A stretch of 54,134 nt of DNA from the NCBI GenBank assembly GCA_964421495.1, contig CAYQXO010000004.1, positions 1 to 54,134 on the forward strand. Reading direction: 5' to 3'. The notes beneath the pieces were generated by a model. It saw only the letters and a program-made list of their open reading frames with translations. It made no database searches and was not told where the DNA came from. The DNA is from CAJXOW01 sp964421495 (GTDB lineage Bacteria; Bacteroidota; Rhodothermia; Balneolales; Balneolaceae). A program made the translations under genes and the position numbers. This document shows positions 1 through 9,836 of this stretch, in pieces. Positions within the stretch are counted from its first letter, which is position 1. The number at the start of each line of letters is the position of its first letter.

Positions 1-648
1 AACGAATTCGGCTTGACCAATCAAATCACGGCCTTTGTAGGCGACAAATACGGTAATATTGTGGAGCCCGGCACGGTGGTGTACTTTACAACCGACGGGG
101 GACAAATCGAGGGGTCCGCTAAAACAGATCAGCAGGGGAAAGCAACGGTCGATCTTATTTCCAATAATCCAAAGCCGGAGCACGAAACGCTTGGAGAGGG
201 ATATGCGACCATCCAGGCCCGTACGGTTAATGAAAATAACGATGATATTACGACCAGCACCACGGTTCTGTTTTCGGGGGTCCCGCGTATCCACAGTATA
301 AATCCCACCAACTTTTCCATTCCCAACGGCGGAAGTCAACAATTCACCTATTCCGTCTCCGATCAAAACGGCAATCCCCTGGCGCCCGGGACCAATATCA
401 ACGTCAACGCCGAAGGAGAAGGTATTGAAGTGCTCGGCGATGTCAGCATAACCCTGGGAGATGCGTTTGAAAGCGGTTATGGAACCACTGATTTCAGATT
501 TACTATCGCCGACGCCGAGTCAGATACCGTGGCCACCCGGGTGGTCCAAATCACCATTACCACCGAAGGACCCAACGGACAAGCGCAAGCCACCATCTCG
601 GGCGATCACGACAAGCAAAATTCTCAAACAGGTCGGCTGAACGACTAG
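1..648 (+). CDS. Big-1 (invasin-like) Ig-domain protein, 3' part
   Basis: The reading frame is open from the first base, so the true start lies outside the window and only the C-terminal 215 residues are seen. Residues read as an immunoglobulin-like bacterial domain: an ITAFVGDKYGNIVEPGTVV segment followed by FTTDGGQIEGSAKTDQQGKA is the classic Big-1 pattern of invasins, intimins and Bacteroidota surface proteins, with a second beta-rich module behind it. Such domains act as rigid spacers or adhesive modules outside the cell. No C-terminal type IX sorting signal is evident; the tail is polar and rich in Gln, Asn and Asp. The family call is good; the ligand and the rest of the protein are unknown. 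Confidence 0.7.
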   Translation, partial: NEFGLTNQITAFVGDKYGNIVEPGTVVYFTTDGGQIEGSAKTDQQGKATVDLISNNPKPEHETLGEGYATIQARTVNENNDDITTSTTVLFSGVPRIHSINPTNFSIPNGGSQQFTYSVSDQNGNPLAPGTNINVNAEGEGIEVLGDVSITLGDAFESGYGTTDFRFTIADAESDTVATRVVQITITTEGPNGQAQATISGDHDKQNSQTGRLND

Positions 649-744
649 CAAGGTCCTTTTTCCATGGGATTGAATTTTTTCTACCCGATTCGCTGTTATG
701 GTTTATAGACGGTTTCACGTATCAATAATAAATCCATTACAGCC

Positions 745-1200
745 ATGCAACAACTTGCCGGCAGTGAAATTGCCAATTATGTGGGAGGGCTCATCCACGA
801 GGACACCCAAATCCAAGAAGATCGGCTGGATTTAACCATTATGGCGATATTTCATCTTAAAGAGCCCGGTCGCCTCGATTTTGGAGGCAGTGAGTTTCAG
901 TCCGCCACCACGCAGAAAATTGCTCCCGTCAAGAATTCGATTGACGATGAATACGGATGGTGGAAGTTATCGCAAGAAAACTACCGGGTGGTATTTAATG
1001 AAGATATTTCGAAGGTGACCGAGGCAGGCACCCCCCTGATTCTCCCCCACGATCACCTAATACAGGCCGGAGCTCAACTGGAAAGCACGGTCCCCGACCC
1101 TCAAAATCCGCAGATTCACCCCACCCTGTCGGTAGGCCCCCACGGAATACACATCAAGGAAAATGCCCGCATCGCCTCGCTGATTGTTCTATCGTCATAG
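745..1200 (+). CDS. dUTPase/dCTP deaminase-fold protein
   Basis: A 151-residue soluble protein starting at ATG 745. Its layout resembles the trimeric dUTPase/dCTP deaminase superfamily: an early LDFGGSEF strand, a GWWKLSQENYRVVFNED segment, then LPHDHLIQAGAQ and a C-terminal VGPHGIHIKENARIASLIV strand. It is shorter than a typical dCTP deaminase (about 190 residues), and the classic substrate motifs (Ser-rich PRSSxxR, GLVDSDYRG) are not visible. It may be a non-catalytic or divergent member. It lies alone between the Big-1 gene and a palindromic repeat. Family membership is an inference from overall pattern; no function is assigned. Confidence 0.5.
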   Translation: MQQLAGSEIANYVGGLIHEDTQIQEDRLDLTIMAIFHLKEPGRLDFGGSEFQSATTQKIAPVKNSIDDEYGWWKLSQENYRVVFNEDISKVTEAGTPLILPHDHLIQAGAQLESTVPDPQNPQIHPTLSVGPHGIHIKENARIASLIVLSS

Positions 1201-1221
1201 CCGGGAAATGCATCCAATGCT

Positions 1222-1419
1222 GGCCCTATTAGCAAAGCTCCTTAAAAAAGTCGGGGAGGGGTCTGAAGCACTTGGGTTGTTCTGCCTTATGGCCGAAAAC
1301 GCATAACCTTTGAATGACAGTATTTAGGACTCGTCCCCCGGCAAAAGCACCAGGTCAGCAGAATTTCCCTGGCTGAAGACCCCTCCCCGACTTTTTTAAG
1401 GAGCTTTGCTAATAGGGCC
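1222..1419 (-). repeat. long-arm palindromic element, copy A
   Basis: The arms 1222-1263 and 1378-1419 are perfect 42-bp inverted repeats. Between them lie 114 bases whose reverse complement carries the conserved cores of this family: CAGCCAGGGAAAT near one arm and AACAACCCAAGTGCTTC near the other. On the minus strand the inner helix halves are GGGAAATTCTGC (from 1358-1369) and GCAGAACAACCC (from 1274-1285), 72 nt apart. The TTCTGC/GCAGAA pairs replace TTCGGC/GCCGAA of copies B and C, a compensated change. The element fills most of the gene-free stretch 1201-1560. The remainder upstream of the next gene is AT-rich and probably holds its promoter, but no clear box can be called. Confidence 0.85.
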
Positions 1420-1560
1420 TAAGCGTGATCCCGCTTTCACCGTAGATTGGTTTCGGGGTTCTTTACATTTCTTTTACATTTTTTGTTACCTTTATTACTT
1501 GTATTACTTGCACCTACTGAATCAACTGTATACACAATACGACTGACTAATTAAATACAT

Positions 1561-4314
1561 ATGGCATTTAACAGTTCTGAACGGCGGGGTTTATACTGGT
1601 GGTGGATTGCGATACCCATCATAATTCTAATTGTATTAATCGGGGCTTTTTCCGACTGGATTGTACGATTGCTCTGGTTGAAAAACCTGGATTATGAGCA
1701 GGTCTTCTGGCGGATCAAGGAAACCCAGTTTTCCTTGCTGATAGGGGCTTTAATCATTTCGGGTGCCTACCTGATTACGAATTTACGGTACCTGGCCCAT
1801 AATATCAGGGAGGCCGACCTCACCTCTACTCCCCTGGAAAACCTGCAATTGGATTTAGCCAGCGAAAAAAACTTCAAACGCATAAAAAGCCTGTTTACCC
1901 TGATAGGATTTGGGATCAGCGTACTTTTTTCCGCGGCCTTCTTTTCGCAGTGGGACACCTATTTTCGATTTCATTTCCGCGAGACCGTCGGGAAACTTGA
2001 CCCGGTTTTTCAAAACGACATCGGTTTCTACCTTTTCCGTCTGCCGTTTATCGAACTGGTGCAAAACAGCGTCTCCGTACTCGCTTTTCTGATTACCCTT
2101 ATCCTGCTCGTAATATTTATCTACTCCGGTTTAATTCGGTTTTCCCCCGACTCCGGCTTTACCATAAATTCCTCCGCCCGCAAGCAGCTCTCCCTTAACC
2201 TGGGACTCTGGCTATTATCTCTCAGCGTGGGATACTTCCTGGATCGCTATCAGTTGCTCTATGATGCCCAGGGGGCGGTGTACGGTGCCGGATATACGGA
2301 TCTGCAAATTGTTCTTCCCGTCATCTGGATCCTCTGTGTACTTTCTTTTGCCCTCGGGCTGATGGCCCTGGCACATTATCGTATCTATCGGCCCAAAATG
2401 CTCATAAGCAGCGCCGTGGTACTTATTCTGGTTGCCATTCTGGGGCGCAGCGTACTGCCTACCGTCGTTCAGAATTTCCAGGTGGATCCCAGCGAACTGC
2501 AAATCGAGGAAGAGCATCTGAAAGAAAATATCTCCCACACCCGCGAGGCCTATAATCTTGATGAAATTGAGGAACGTGATTACGGGGCTACGGACACGTT
2601 GACGTTTGCCGATTTGCAGGCCAATCAGTCCACCATCGACAATATTCGGCTGTGGGATCCCCGTCTCCTGATCAATACATATCGTCAACTGCAGGAAATC
2701 CGTACGTACTACGAATTTTACAACGTGAGTATAGGGCGATACCAGACGGACCGGGGCTACCGTCAAATGATGCTGGCCAGCAGAGAGCTGGCTTCCGACA
2801 TGTCAGAGCAGACAGACTCGTGGGTGAATCAACGCTTGCAGTACACGCACGGCTACGGTCTGGTCATGAGTCCCGTAACCCAGTTGGGCGAAAGCGGCAA
2901 TCCCGATCTCGTGATCAAAGACCTTCCGCCCGTTGCCAAATGGGGATTGAAAGTGGACCAACCCGCCATTTATTACGGTTCCCATCAACCCGGTTACCGC
3001 ATTGTTAATACCAACGTAAAAGAGCTGGACTACCCGAGCGGCGATCAGAACGTATACTCCAATTACCAGGGATCCGGCGGCATTCCCATTCAAAACTTCT
3101 TTAAGAAACTTCTTTTTGCCTGGGAACTCGGCGATATCAACATACTGCTTTCGGAATACATAAAACCCGAAAGCCGCATCCAGCTCTGGCGGCCGGTCAA
3201 ACAGCGGGTCAAACAAATCGCTCCCTTTCTGCAATTTGAAACCAAGCCCTACCTGGTATTGAGTGAGGGAGAGCTTAAGTGGGTATTGGACGCCTATACC
3301 ACCTCCCCCCAGTATCCCTATTCCGAACCCTACCAGGGAGCTTTCAACTATATCCGTAACTCGGTCAAAGTGGTCGTGGACGCCTATAACGGGTCTGTTG
3401 ATCTGTACGCCATGAGCGACGAAGAACCTATATTGAATGTGTATCGCGAAATATTCCCCGACCTGTTCAAGCCTTTCGCCGAAATGCCGGAGGATATGAA
3501 GCGGCATATCCGGTATCCCCTGACGATGTTCGAAGTGCAGATCGAAAAATATAATCGCTATCACATGACCGAGCCGCAGGTTTTCTATAACAACGAAGAC
3601 TTGTGGACCCGGGCCAATGAAAAGTATGGCGGGAATACGAGGCGGATGGAATCTTACTATATGCTGGCCCAATTGCCAAACGAAGATCAGCTGCAATATA
3701 TGCTGATCAATCCGCTTACTCCCAAAAACCGGGACAACATGATCGCCTGGATGGCCGCCAAATCCGATCAGCCGAATTATGGTGAGGTAATCGTATATAA
3801 ATTACCCAAGGAGCGCCTGATCTACGGTCCGGCACAAATCGAGGCTCAAATCGACCAGGATACGGATATCTCACGCCAAATAGCCCTTTGGGACCAACAC
3901 GGTTCCAGAGTAATTCGCGGCAACCTGATGATTATACCGGTTAAAAACTCCTTCCTGTATGTAGAGCCCGTATTTTTGATCGCCGAAGACGTGGATATCC
4001 CGCAACTCCAACGGGTTATTGTTTCATACCGGGATAAAATTGCCATGGAACGGACCCTGCAATCGGCCCTCAATGTAATCTTTGGACAAGAAGAAGGTAC
4101 CGTCTTGGGTGACCAGGAGATTCAGGCTGTGGAAGGTCCCGTGGAAGACCCCGTTCCCGGTCAAACTGGCCGTCCCACCCCCCAAATAGATCCTATCAAG
4201 CAGGCGTGGGACAAAGCCCGCAACTCCATGCAAAACGAAAACTGGAACGAGTTCGGACAAGCGATGGAAGAACTCGGACAGGCGATTGAAGATGAGTATG
4301 AAAAAATTAATTAG
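1561..4314 (+). CDS. UPF0182 (COG1615) family membrane protein
   Basis: A 917-residue protein with the UPF0182 layout. The N-terminal third (about residues 10-300) holds seven hydrophobic segments, beginning with WWWIAIPIIILIVLIGAF. A large polar, presumably extracytoplasmic region follows, rich in Tyr, Pro and Asp and including the typical DLPPVAKWGL and YGSHQPGYRIVNT stretches. The C-terminus is acidic and helical. The family is widespread in bacteria and its biochemical role is unknown. ATG 1561 gives a short cytoplasmic lead before the first membrane segment. ftsH starts 150 bases downstream on the same strand, so co-expression in membrane quality control is possible but not shown. Confidence 0.85.
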   Translation: MAFNSSERRGLYWWWIAIPIIILIVLIGAFSDWIVRLLWLKNLDYEQVFWRIKETQFSLLIGALIISGAYLITNLRYLAHNIREADLTSTPLENLQLDLASEKNFKRIKSLFTLIGFGISVLFSAAFFSQWDTYFRFHFRETVGKLDPVFQNDIGFYLFRLPFIELVQNSVSVLAFLITLILLVIFIYSGLIRFSPDSGFTINSSARKQLSLNLGLWLLSLSVGYFLDRYQLLYDAQGAVYGAGYTDLQIVLPVIWILCVLSFALGLMALAHYRIYRPKMLISSAVVLILVAILGRSVLPTVVQNFQVDPSELQIEEEHLKENISHTREAYNLDEIEERDYGATDTLTFADLQANQSTIDNIRLWDPRLLINTYRQLQEIRTYYEFYNVSIGRYQTDRGYRQMMLASRELASDMSEQTDSWVNQRLQYTHGYGLVMSPVTQLGESGNPDLVIKDLPPVAKWGLKVDQPAIYYGSHQPGYRIVNTNVKELDYPSGDQNVYSNYQGSGGIPIQNFFKKLLFAWELGDINILLSEYIKPESRIQLWRPVKQRVKQIAPFLQFETKPYLVLSEGELKWVLDAYTTSPQYPYSEPYQGAFNYIRNSVKVVVDAYNGSVDLYAMSDEEPILNVYREIFPDLFKPFAEMPEDMKRHIRYPLTMFEVQIEKYNRYHMTEPQVFYNNEDLWTRANEKYGGNTRRMESYYMLAQLPNEDQLQYMLINPLTPKNRDNMIAWMAAKSDQPNYGEVIVYKLPKERLIYGPAQIEAQIDQDTDISRQIALWDQHGSRVIRGNLMIIPVKNSFLYVEPVFLIAEDVDIPQLQRVIVSYRDKIAMERTLQSALNVIFGQEEGTVLGDQEIQAVEGPVEDPVPGQTGRPTPQIDPIKQAWDKARNSMQNENWNEFGQAMEELGQAIEDEYEKIN

Positions 4315-4463
4315 AAAATAATTCCTGTCTGAAATCCCCTATTCTAAACCCAACAGGTACTAAAATGGATGTAAAAAGGTTGTAGTAACGTATCCGTGTA
4401 TCTCCCTTGGAAAGTGTAAACATATTATCTATACAAACAGACTTGTTACTCAGAAAAAGTTTC

Positions 4464-6632
4464 ATGGCTAATAATAAAGACCAACACAATCAACCTGCCC
4501 CACAAAACGAGGAAGGGTCTGATCAGGAACAAAACAACAACCCTTTTCAGCCCGGCGGTAATACGCAACGCATACTTTTCTGGCTGCTGATTGCCCTTCT
4601 GTTCGGAATTTGGTATCTGAATACCATGGACGGCGGACCGTTTAGCATGACGACGGAAATCAGTTATTCAACGTTCAAAGATCAGGTTGAAAGTGGAAAT
4701 GTCCAACGAGTGGAGGTTAAAGGAGAGCGCATCCGGGGTATTTTAAAGAACTCGGCACAAATTGAAACCGCCAGCGGTGAAACCAAATCCTACACCCACT
4801 TCATAACGTATACTCCCTCTTTCGAGGATCCCAACCTTTTAAGCAAACTGGAGTCAAACGGCGTTGAAATCGTTACCGGTCCCTCCACCGAAACCTCCTG
4901 GTGGACCATCTTCATGTTTGCCCTTCCCGTCCTGATACTGCTGAGTTTCGGATATATGTTCTACCAGCGGATGCAGGCCCAGGGGCAGAATATTTTTTCG
5001 ATCGGGCAAAACAAGGCCAAGCTCCAGGAAGGCAAGAATGTAAAGACCAAATTCGACGATGTCGCCGGCTGCGAGGGGGCTAAAAACGAATTGAAAGAGG
5101 TGATCAGTTTTCTGAAGGAACCGGAACGATTCCATGAGATCGGCGGTGAAGTTCCGAAAGGGGTACTGATGGTAGGTCCGCCCGGCACCGGTAAAACGAT
5201 GCTGGCCCGAGCGGTGGCCGGTGAAGCGGAAGTCCCCTTCTTCACGATTACCGGATCCGACTTTATGGAGATGTTTGTCGGCGTCGGGGCCAAGCGGGTC
5301 CGCGAAATGTTCAAAAACGCCAAGGAGAAATCCCCGAGCATCATCTTTATTGACGAGGTTGACTCGATCGGCCGCCGTCGCGGCGCCGGTTTGGGCGGCG
5401 GACACGACGAGCGGGAACAAACGCTGAACCAGTTGTTGTCGGAACTGGACGGCTTCGAGCCCAACGAAAGCGTCATTGTGATGGCGGCCACCAACCGTCC
5501 GGATATACTGGACAAGGCGTTATTGCGTCCGGGACGATTCGATCGCCAGATTACCGTTGATTTGCCGTCGCAGAAAAATCGTGAGGCTATTCTCAAAGTC
5601 CATGCACGAAACAAAAAGATTGACGACGATGTCGAGCTCGGAAGCATCGCCAAATCCACGCCCGGCTTCAGTGGTGCGGACCTGAAAAACCTGCTTAACG
5701 AGGCCGCTTTACTGGCCACCCGCAACAAGCACGACGCCATTAAACAGGAAGACGTGGAGGAAGCCAAAGATAAAATCATGATGGGACTCAAGCGGGAAGG
5801 CATTGTCATTACCGACGATGAAAAAAGCATGCTGGCCTATCACGAAGGAGGCCACGCCCTGGTGGCCGCCTATCTGCCCAATACCGATCCGTTGCACAAA
5901 GTCACCATTATCCCCCGCGGTAAAGCGATGGGCGTAACCATTCAGCTGCCCGAACAGGAAAAATATATCTATGCCAAGGAATACATGCTGGACCGCATGG
6001 CCGTCATGATGGGCGGGCGTGCCGCAGAGGAACTAATCTTCGATACGGCGACCAGCGGAGCCGAGAACGACTTGAAACAGATCACGAAACTGGCCCGCAA
6101 AATGGTGCTCGACTGGGGCATGAGCAAGAAATTCGGTCACATGGCCCTCGGCGGCGATCAACAACAGGTTTTCCTGGGCAAAGACATTGGCCAGCAGCGC
6201 GAATACAGTGACGATACGGCCCGGGAGGCCGACCAGGAAGTCAAGAGTATCCTCGAAAATTCATACAAGCGCGCCATCGAAACACTGAAGGAAAACCGGG
6301 ATGTTCTGGATCGCGTGGCCGAACTGTTGCTTGAACATGAAGAAATTTCGGGGAAAACCGTTCTAAATCTGATTGAGAAGAAAAAACAGGGAGAAGATAT
6401 CACCAAGGTAAATATTTTTGAAGACGGCGATCCTGCCACTGACCAGGAAGATTCCCAGGAACCGTCAGCTTCCTCCCAACACAGGGAGTCCGAGGATGAT
6501 TCTGCCGAGGATAAGTCCGACGACCCCCCGGAACAATCTTCCGAGCAGAGAGCAAGGGAACACACTTCTGCAAAACCGGGACAGCAGGATAATCCGGAAA
6601 ATGACCAGCATCCCTCTACAAACGACCAATGA
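4464..6632 (+). CDS. ftsH: ATP-dependent zinc metalloprotease FtsH
   Basis: A membrane-anchored AAA+ protease that degrades misfolded membrane proteins and short-lived regulators. The frame is open from TTG 4407, but ATG 4464 (MANNKDQHNQ) places the polar N-terminus and the first membrane helix (about residues 36-53) as in relatives; a second helix is near 148-170. Walker A is GPPGTGKT at residues 238-245, Walker B ends in Asp297-Glu298, and the second region of homology contains AATNRPD. The zinc motif is HEGGH at residues 460-464, with Gly where most FtsH proteins have Ala. After residue about 645 comes a 75-residue low-complexity tail rich in Glu, Asp, Ser and Gln. The assignment is secure. 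Confidence 0.97.
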   Translation: MANNKDQHNQPAPQNEEGSDQEQNNNPFQPGGNTQRILFWLLIALLFGIWYLNTMDGGPFSMTTEISYSTFKDQVESGNVQRVEVKGERIRGILKNSAQIETASGETKSYTHFITYTPSFEDPNLLSKLESNGVEIVTGPSTETSWWTIFMFALPVLILLSFGYMFYQRMQAQGQNIFSIGQNKAKLQEGKNVKTKFDDVAGCEGAKNELKEVISFLKEPERFHEIGGEVPKGVLMVGPPGTGKTMLARAVAGEAEVPFFTITGSDFMEMFVGVGAKRVREMFKNAKEKSPSIIFIDEVDSIGRRRGAGLGGGHDEREQTLNQLLSELDGFEPNESVIVMAATNRPDILDKALLRPGRFDRQITVDLPSQKNREAILKVHARNKKIDDDVELGSIAKSTPGFSGADLKNLLNEAALLATRNKHDAIKQEDVEEAKDKIMMGLKREGIVITDDEKSMLAYHEGGHALVAAYLPNTDPLHKVTIIPRGKAMGVTIQLPEQEKYIYAKEYMLDRMAVMMGGRAAEELIFDTATSGAENDLKQITKLARKMVLDWGMSKKFGHMALGGDQQQVFLGKDIGQQREYSDDTAREADQEVKSILENSYKRAIETLKENRDVLDRVAELLLEHEEISGKTVLNLIEKKKQGEDITKVNIFEDGDPATDQEDSQEPSASSQHRESEDDSAEDKSDDPPEQSSEQRAREHTSAKPGQQDNPENDQHPSTNDQ

Positions 6633-6704
6633 AAAAGAGGGGGAAGCTATTTATATGGAATCCGGGTGTGATCGTAACATGTCACCAATTTGCAAATTGA
6701 CTGA

Positions 6705-8012
6705 ATGGTTGCTGAAAAATACTTGAAAAATGCGGCGAGTACCCTTGGTGTGGTCATCCTCCTGGCGGGACTCGTATCCTGCGATATTTTTGGCGTGCAT
6801 GATCCTTATCATCCCCGGTATCCCTGCGAAGATGGAATAGCAAAGGAAACCTATCCCTGCCGGAACATCGACCTCGTTGCCCTCCTGTCACCCGATCAAC
6901 TGGGTGGCGATCACCTTAACGATATATGGGGCTGGCGGGACGCTCGTACCCGTAACCGATATGCCCTGGTGGGATTAAACAACGGCGTTTCGATAGTTGA
7001 CATAACGCATCCTCCCTCTCCCCGGGTTATGGGCCGGCTTCCCTCTCATCCCTTGAATCATGACCACCCCGACCATCCTCATACATCATCATCCCGGCCC
7101 GAACAGCCCACCCTCAAACACGGCGATTCGGACTGGGGAGACATAAAAGTGTACCGGAACCATATGTATGCCGTCAGCGAGGAACGCGGCCACGGCGTCC
7201 ACGTTTTCGACCTCTCCCGACTGCGTACCCTGGATCCCGACTCCTCCCGTATTTTCACGGTTGATACCGTTTATCATGAGCTAAGCACGGCCCACAACAT
7301 TGCCATAAATTCCGAAACCGGCTATGCCTATGCGGTGGGCACCGACGGAAACACCTGCGGGGGAAGCGGCCTGCACATCATCAACATACAACAACCGACA
7401 TCTCCCTCACACGCCGGATGCTTCAACGAAAGCGGCTACATTCACGATACCCAGTGCGTGGTATACCGGGGACCCGACGAAGACTATCAAAACCGGGAAC
7501 TGTGCTTTAACTCCAACGCCGATAAATTTTCCATCGCCGACGTATCGGACAAAGCAAACCCTCAACTGGTTTCAAAACTGAGATATGAAGGAATCGGATA
7601 TGCCCACCAGGGATGGCTCACCGAAGACCACCGCTACTTTCTGCTCGGTGACGAATTCGATGAGTTACAAAATGAACATCCTCTGCGGACCTATATTCTG
7701 GATGTGCGCGACCTGGATAATCCCTCTCTTCTCTCTTATCACGAAACCGATATATCCTCTATAGATCACAACTTATTCGTAAAGGAAAACCACGTTTATC
7801 AAAGCAACTACACGAACGGAATATCCATCCTTGAACTTGATAACATTGACCAGGGACAATTGAAACGGGTGGCCCACTTCGACACGTATCCGCTGAACGA
7901 TCGACCTGAATTCAGCGGTACCTGGAGCAATTATCCCTTTTTTAAAGACGGACTTCTGATCGCCAGTGATATTTCGGGTGGACTTTTCATTTTACGAACC
8001 GACCTCGATTAA
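6705..8012 (+). CDS. LVIVD-repeat, choice-of-anchor B lipoprotein
   Basis: A 435-residue exported protein. The N-terminus has a basic lead, a hydrophobic stretch and a lipobox (LAGLVSC, Cys at about residue 26), so it should be an outer-membrane or periplasmic lipoprotein. The body shows LVIVD-type beta-propeller repeats: NGVSIVDITHPPSP, HGVHVFDLSRLR, SGLHIINIQQPTSPS, DKFSIADVSDKANPQ and NGISILELDN, the pattern of the choice-of-anchor B family. A His/Asp-rich insertion (HDHPDHPH) near residue 125 might bind metal. It begins 72 bases after ftsH on the same strand. Function is unknown; propellers of this type often mediate protein binding. Confidence 0.8.
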   Translation: MVAEKYLKNAASTLGVVILLAGLVSCDIFGVHDPYHPRYPCEDGIAKETYPCRNIDLVALLSPDQLGGDHLNDIWGWRDARTRNRYALVGLNNGVSIVDITHPPSPRVMGRLPSHPLNHDHPDHPHTSSSRPEQPTLKHGDSDWGDIKVYRNHMYAVSEERGHGVHVFDLSRLRTLDPDSSRIFTVDTVYHELSTAHNIAINSETGYAYAVGTDGNTCGGSGLHIINIQQPTSPSHAGCFNESGYIHDTQCVVYRGPDEDYQNRELCFNSNADKFSIADVSDKANPQLVSKLRYEGIGYAHQGWLTEDHRYFLLGDEFDELQNEHPLRTYILDVRDLDNPSLLSYHETDISSIDHNLFVKENHVYQSNYTNGISILELDNIDQGQLKRVAHFDTYPLNDRPEFSGTWSNYPFFKDGLLIASDISGGLFILRTDLD

Positions 8013-8228
8013 TCCATGCATGAAAAGAACCTTTTTTAAACGGGTCGAGCCTGCAGCCAAATAAGTCTTGAGTCCCTCCAACCTGTTAAATCACGCGGAA
8101 TCACATTAATCACTTTATCCATTTACGGCGCTGCCGGCCAGTACCGACTCATAATAACTTTGCTGAAAGTCGGTCCTTCTGTTAGTTTACAGGGTCTATA
8201 AAATTTCAATACCATAAACAAAACCGCG

Positions 8229-9422
8229 ATGTCTGACTCCCACTTCGAAACCGACTCCATTCGTCACGATGCCGCTCAACCTGAGCAGCGACCTCACACC
8301 ACTCCCATCTACGCCTCCTCCGGATTCACCTTTACATCGGCCGAGGAAGCCCGCCGCATATTCAGCGAAGAACAACAGGGATACGCCTACAGTCGGTTTT
8401 CGAATCCCAATACCGACGAATTCCAGCGTAAAATGGCCCGCCTCGAGCGCACCCAGTCCGCAGTCGCCACCGCGTCCGGCATGTCAGCCATTTTCGCTTC
8501 CCTTGCCGCCCTGCTGGACCAGGGAGATCATGTGCTTGCCACCCGCGCCCTCTTTGGGTCCACCCACCAGATTCTTTCCGCCATCCTGCCCCGGTGGGGA
8601 ATCGAGTATACCTATCTGGACCTTGACGACGCAGAGGAATGGGATTCCCATGTCCGGGATAATACCCGCATGATTTTGCTGGAAACCCCTTCCAATCCCG
8701 GTCTGGAGCTCATCGACCTGGAATGGGTTGGAAACTGGGCTGACCGCCACGACCTGTTGCTTTGTGTGGACAACTGTTTCGCCACGCCCTATCTTCAACA
8801 ACCGGCTGAATACGGGGCGGATTTGATTGTTCATTCGGCAACGAAATTCATCGACGGACAAGGAAGAGCCCTGGGCGGTGTAATTGCGGGCAAAGCCCGT
8901 TTTATAGAAGAAATAAAGTTTTTTGTCAACCATACCGGTCCCTCGCTCTCCCCTTTCAATGCCTGGCTATTTTCAAAAAGCCTGGAAACATTGTCGGTCC
9001 GCATGGATCGCCACTGCAAACTGGCTTTGGAGCTGGCCGAATACCTTGATGGGCGCGAGGAAGTTACAGCGGTCCGCTACCCTTTTCTGGCAAGTCATCC
9101 TCAATACGAACTGGCCCAAAAACAAATGAAACACGGCGGAGGGGTTGTGGTTTTTAATCTGCCGGGAGGATACGAGCAAGCCATACGCTTTCTCGATCAA
9201 CTGAATATGATCTCGATTTCAGCCAATTTGGGAGATACCCGAACTATCGCCACCCATCCGGCCTCGACCACTCATTCCAGTCTGACGCCGAAAGAACAAG
9301 AGGCGGTCGGCATAACTCCCGGTATGATACGTATCGCCGTGGGACTGGAAAATTTTGAAGATATAAGAGATGATATCGAACAGGCACTGCAACAATCCAC
9401 GGAAAGTGCGTCCTCCGACTGA
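8229..9422 (+). CDS. metZ: O-succinylhomoserine sulfhydrylase-like Cys/Met-metabolism PLP enzyme
   Basis: A 397-residue fold-type I PLP enzyme of the Cys/Met metabolism family. The PLP lysine is Lys206 in HSATKFIDGQG, and YAYSRFSNPN and ASGMSAI carry the usual substrate and cofactor contacts. The GQGRALGGVI segment fits O-succinyl- or O-acetylhomoserine sulfhydrylase (MetZ/MetY type) better than a cystathionine lyase, so homocysteine formation by direct sulfhydrylation is the likely reaction. Cystathionine gamma-synthase cannot be excluded from sequence alone. It stands alone: palindromic element B follows the stop by 44 bases and may end transcription. The 216-base leader shows no recognisable SAM riboswitch core. 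Confidence 0.8.
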   Translation: MSDSHFETDSIRHDAAQPEQRPHTTPIYASSGFTFTSAEEARRIFSEEQQGYAYSRFSNPNTDEFQRKMARLERTQSAVATASGMSAIFASLAALLDQGDHVLATRALFGSTHQILSAILPRWGIEYTYLDLDDAEEWDSHVRDNTRMILLETPSNPGLELIDLEWVGNWADRHDLLLCVDNCFATPYLQQPAEYGADLIVHSATKFIDGQGRALGGVIAGKARFIEEIKFFVNHTGPSLSPFNAWLFSKSLETLSVRMDRHCKLALELAEYLDGREEVTAVRYPFLASHPQYELAQKQMKHGGGVVVFNLPGGYEQAIRFLDQLNMISISANLGDTRTIATHPASTTHSSLTPKEQEAVGITPGMIRIAVGLENFEDIRDDIEQALQQSTESASSD

Positions 9423-9466
9423 AAGATACGGGTCAGATGTTTACGGACATTCGCAACTCTACTAAA

Positions 9467-9616
9467 AAAAACCCGGGGAGGTCTCTTCAGCCAGGGAAAT
9501 TCGGCTGACTGTTGCTTTACGAGGGTAGGAATCTGAAATAATGTCTTTTTTGAGCATAACCTTTTTAGTCATTATGCCGAACAACCCAAGTGCTTCAGAG
9601 ACCTCCCCGGGTTTTT
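9467..9616 (+). repeat. long-arm palindromic element, copy B
   Basis: Perfect 19-bp arms at 9467-9485 and 9598-9616 (A-run, CCCGGGGAGGTCTC and its complement) enclose 112 bases. The inner helix halves GGGAAATTCGGC (9494-9505) and GCCGAACAACCC (9576-9587) are 70 nt apart. They are flanked by TTCAGCCA on the left and AAGTGCTTCA on the right. The GC-rich outer stem followed by five T residues would also work as a Rho-independent terminator for metZ in RNA form, and the mirror A-run does the same for the other strand. Copy C has identical arms and the same orientation. Confidence 0.9.
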
Positions 9617-9836
9617 CAAAAAGCTCTAGCAATCACAAAACATACATGCCGCCAAACGCAGAAGTGCGGATGAGGCTCAAATTAACAGAGTTTACTCCTA
9701 CTCCACCTCGAGAAAGATCTCATCCCCCCCTCTATACGTCTCCTCGCGTTGTATTTAAGATTAACAAGCGAACTTTTTATATTGCTTTCAAATTGAATGG
9801 CATGCGGACTTCATTTAAGAGGTTCAAAAGATTCCT

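Noticed and set aside
2803..3696. Long minus-strand open frame inside the UPF0182 gene
   Set aside because: A shadow of the plus-strand gene; its translation has no recognisable domain while the plus frame is clearly coding.
8013..8228. SAM riboswitch in front of metZ
   Set aside because: No conserved core of the known SAM riboswitch classes could be recognised.
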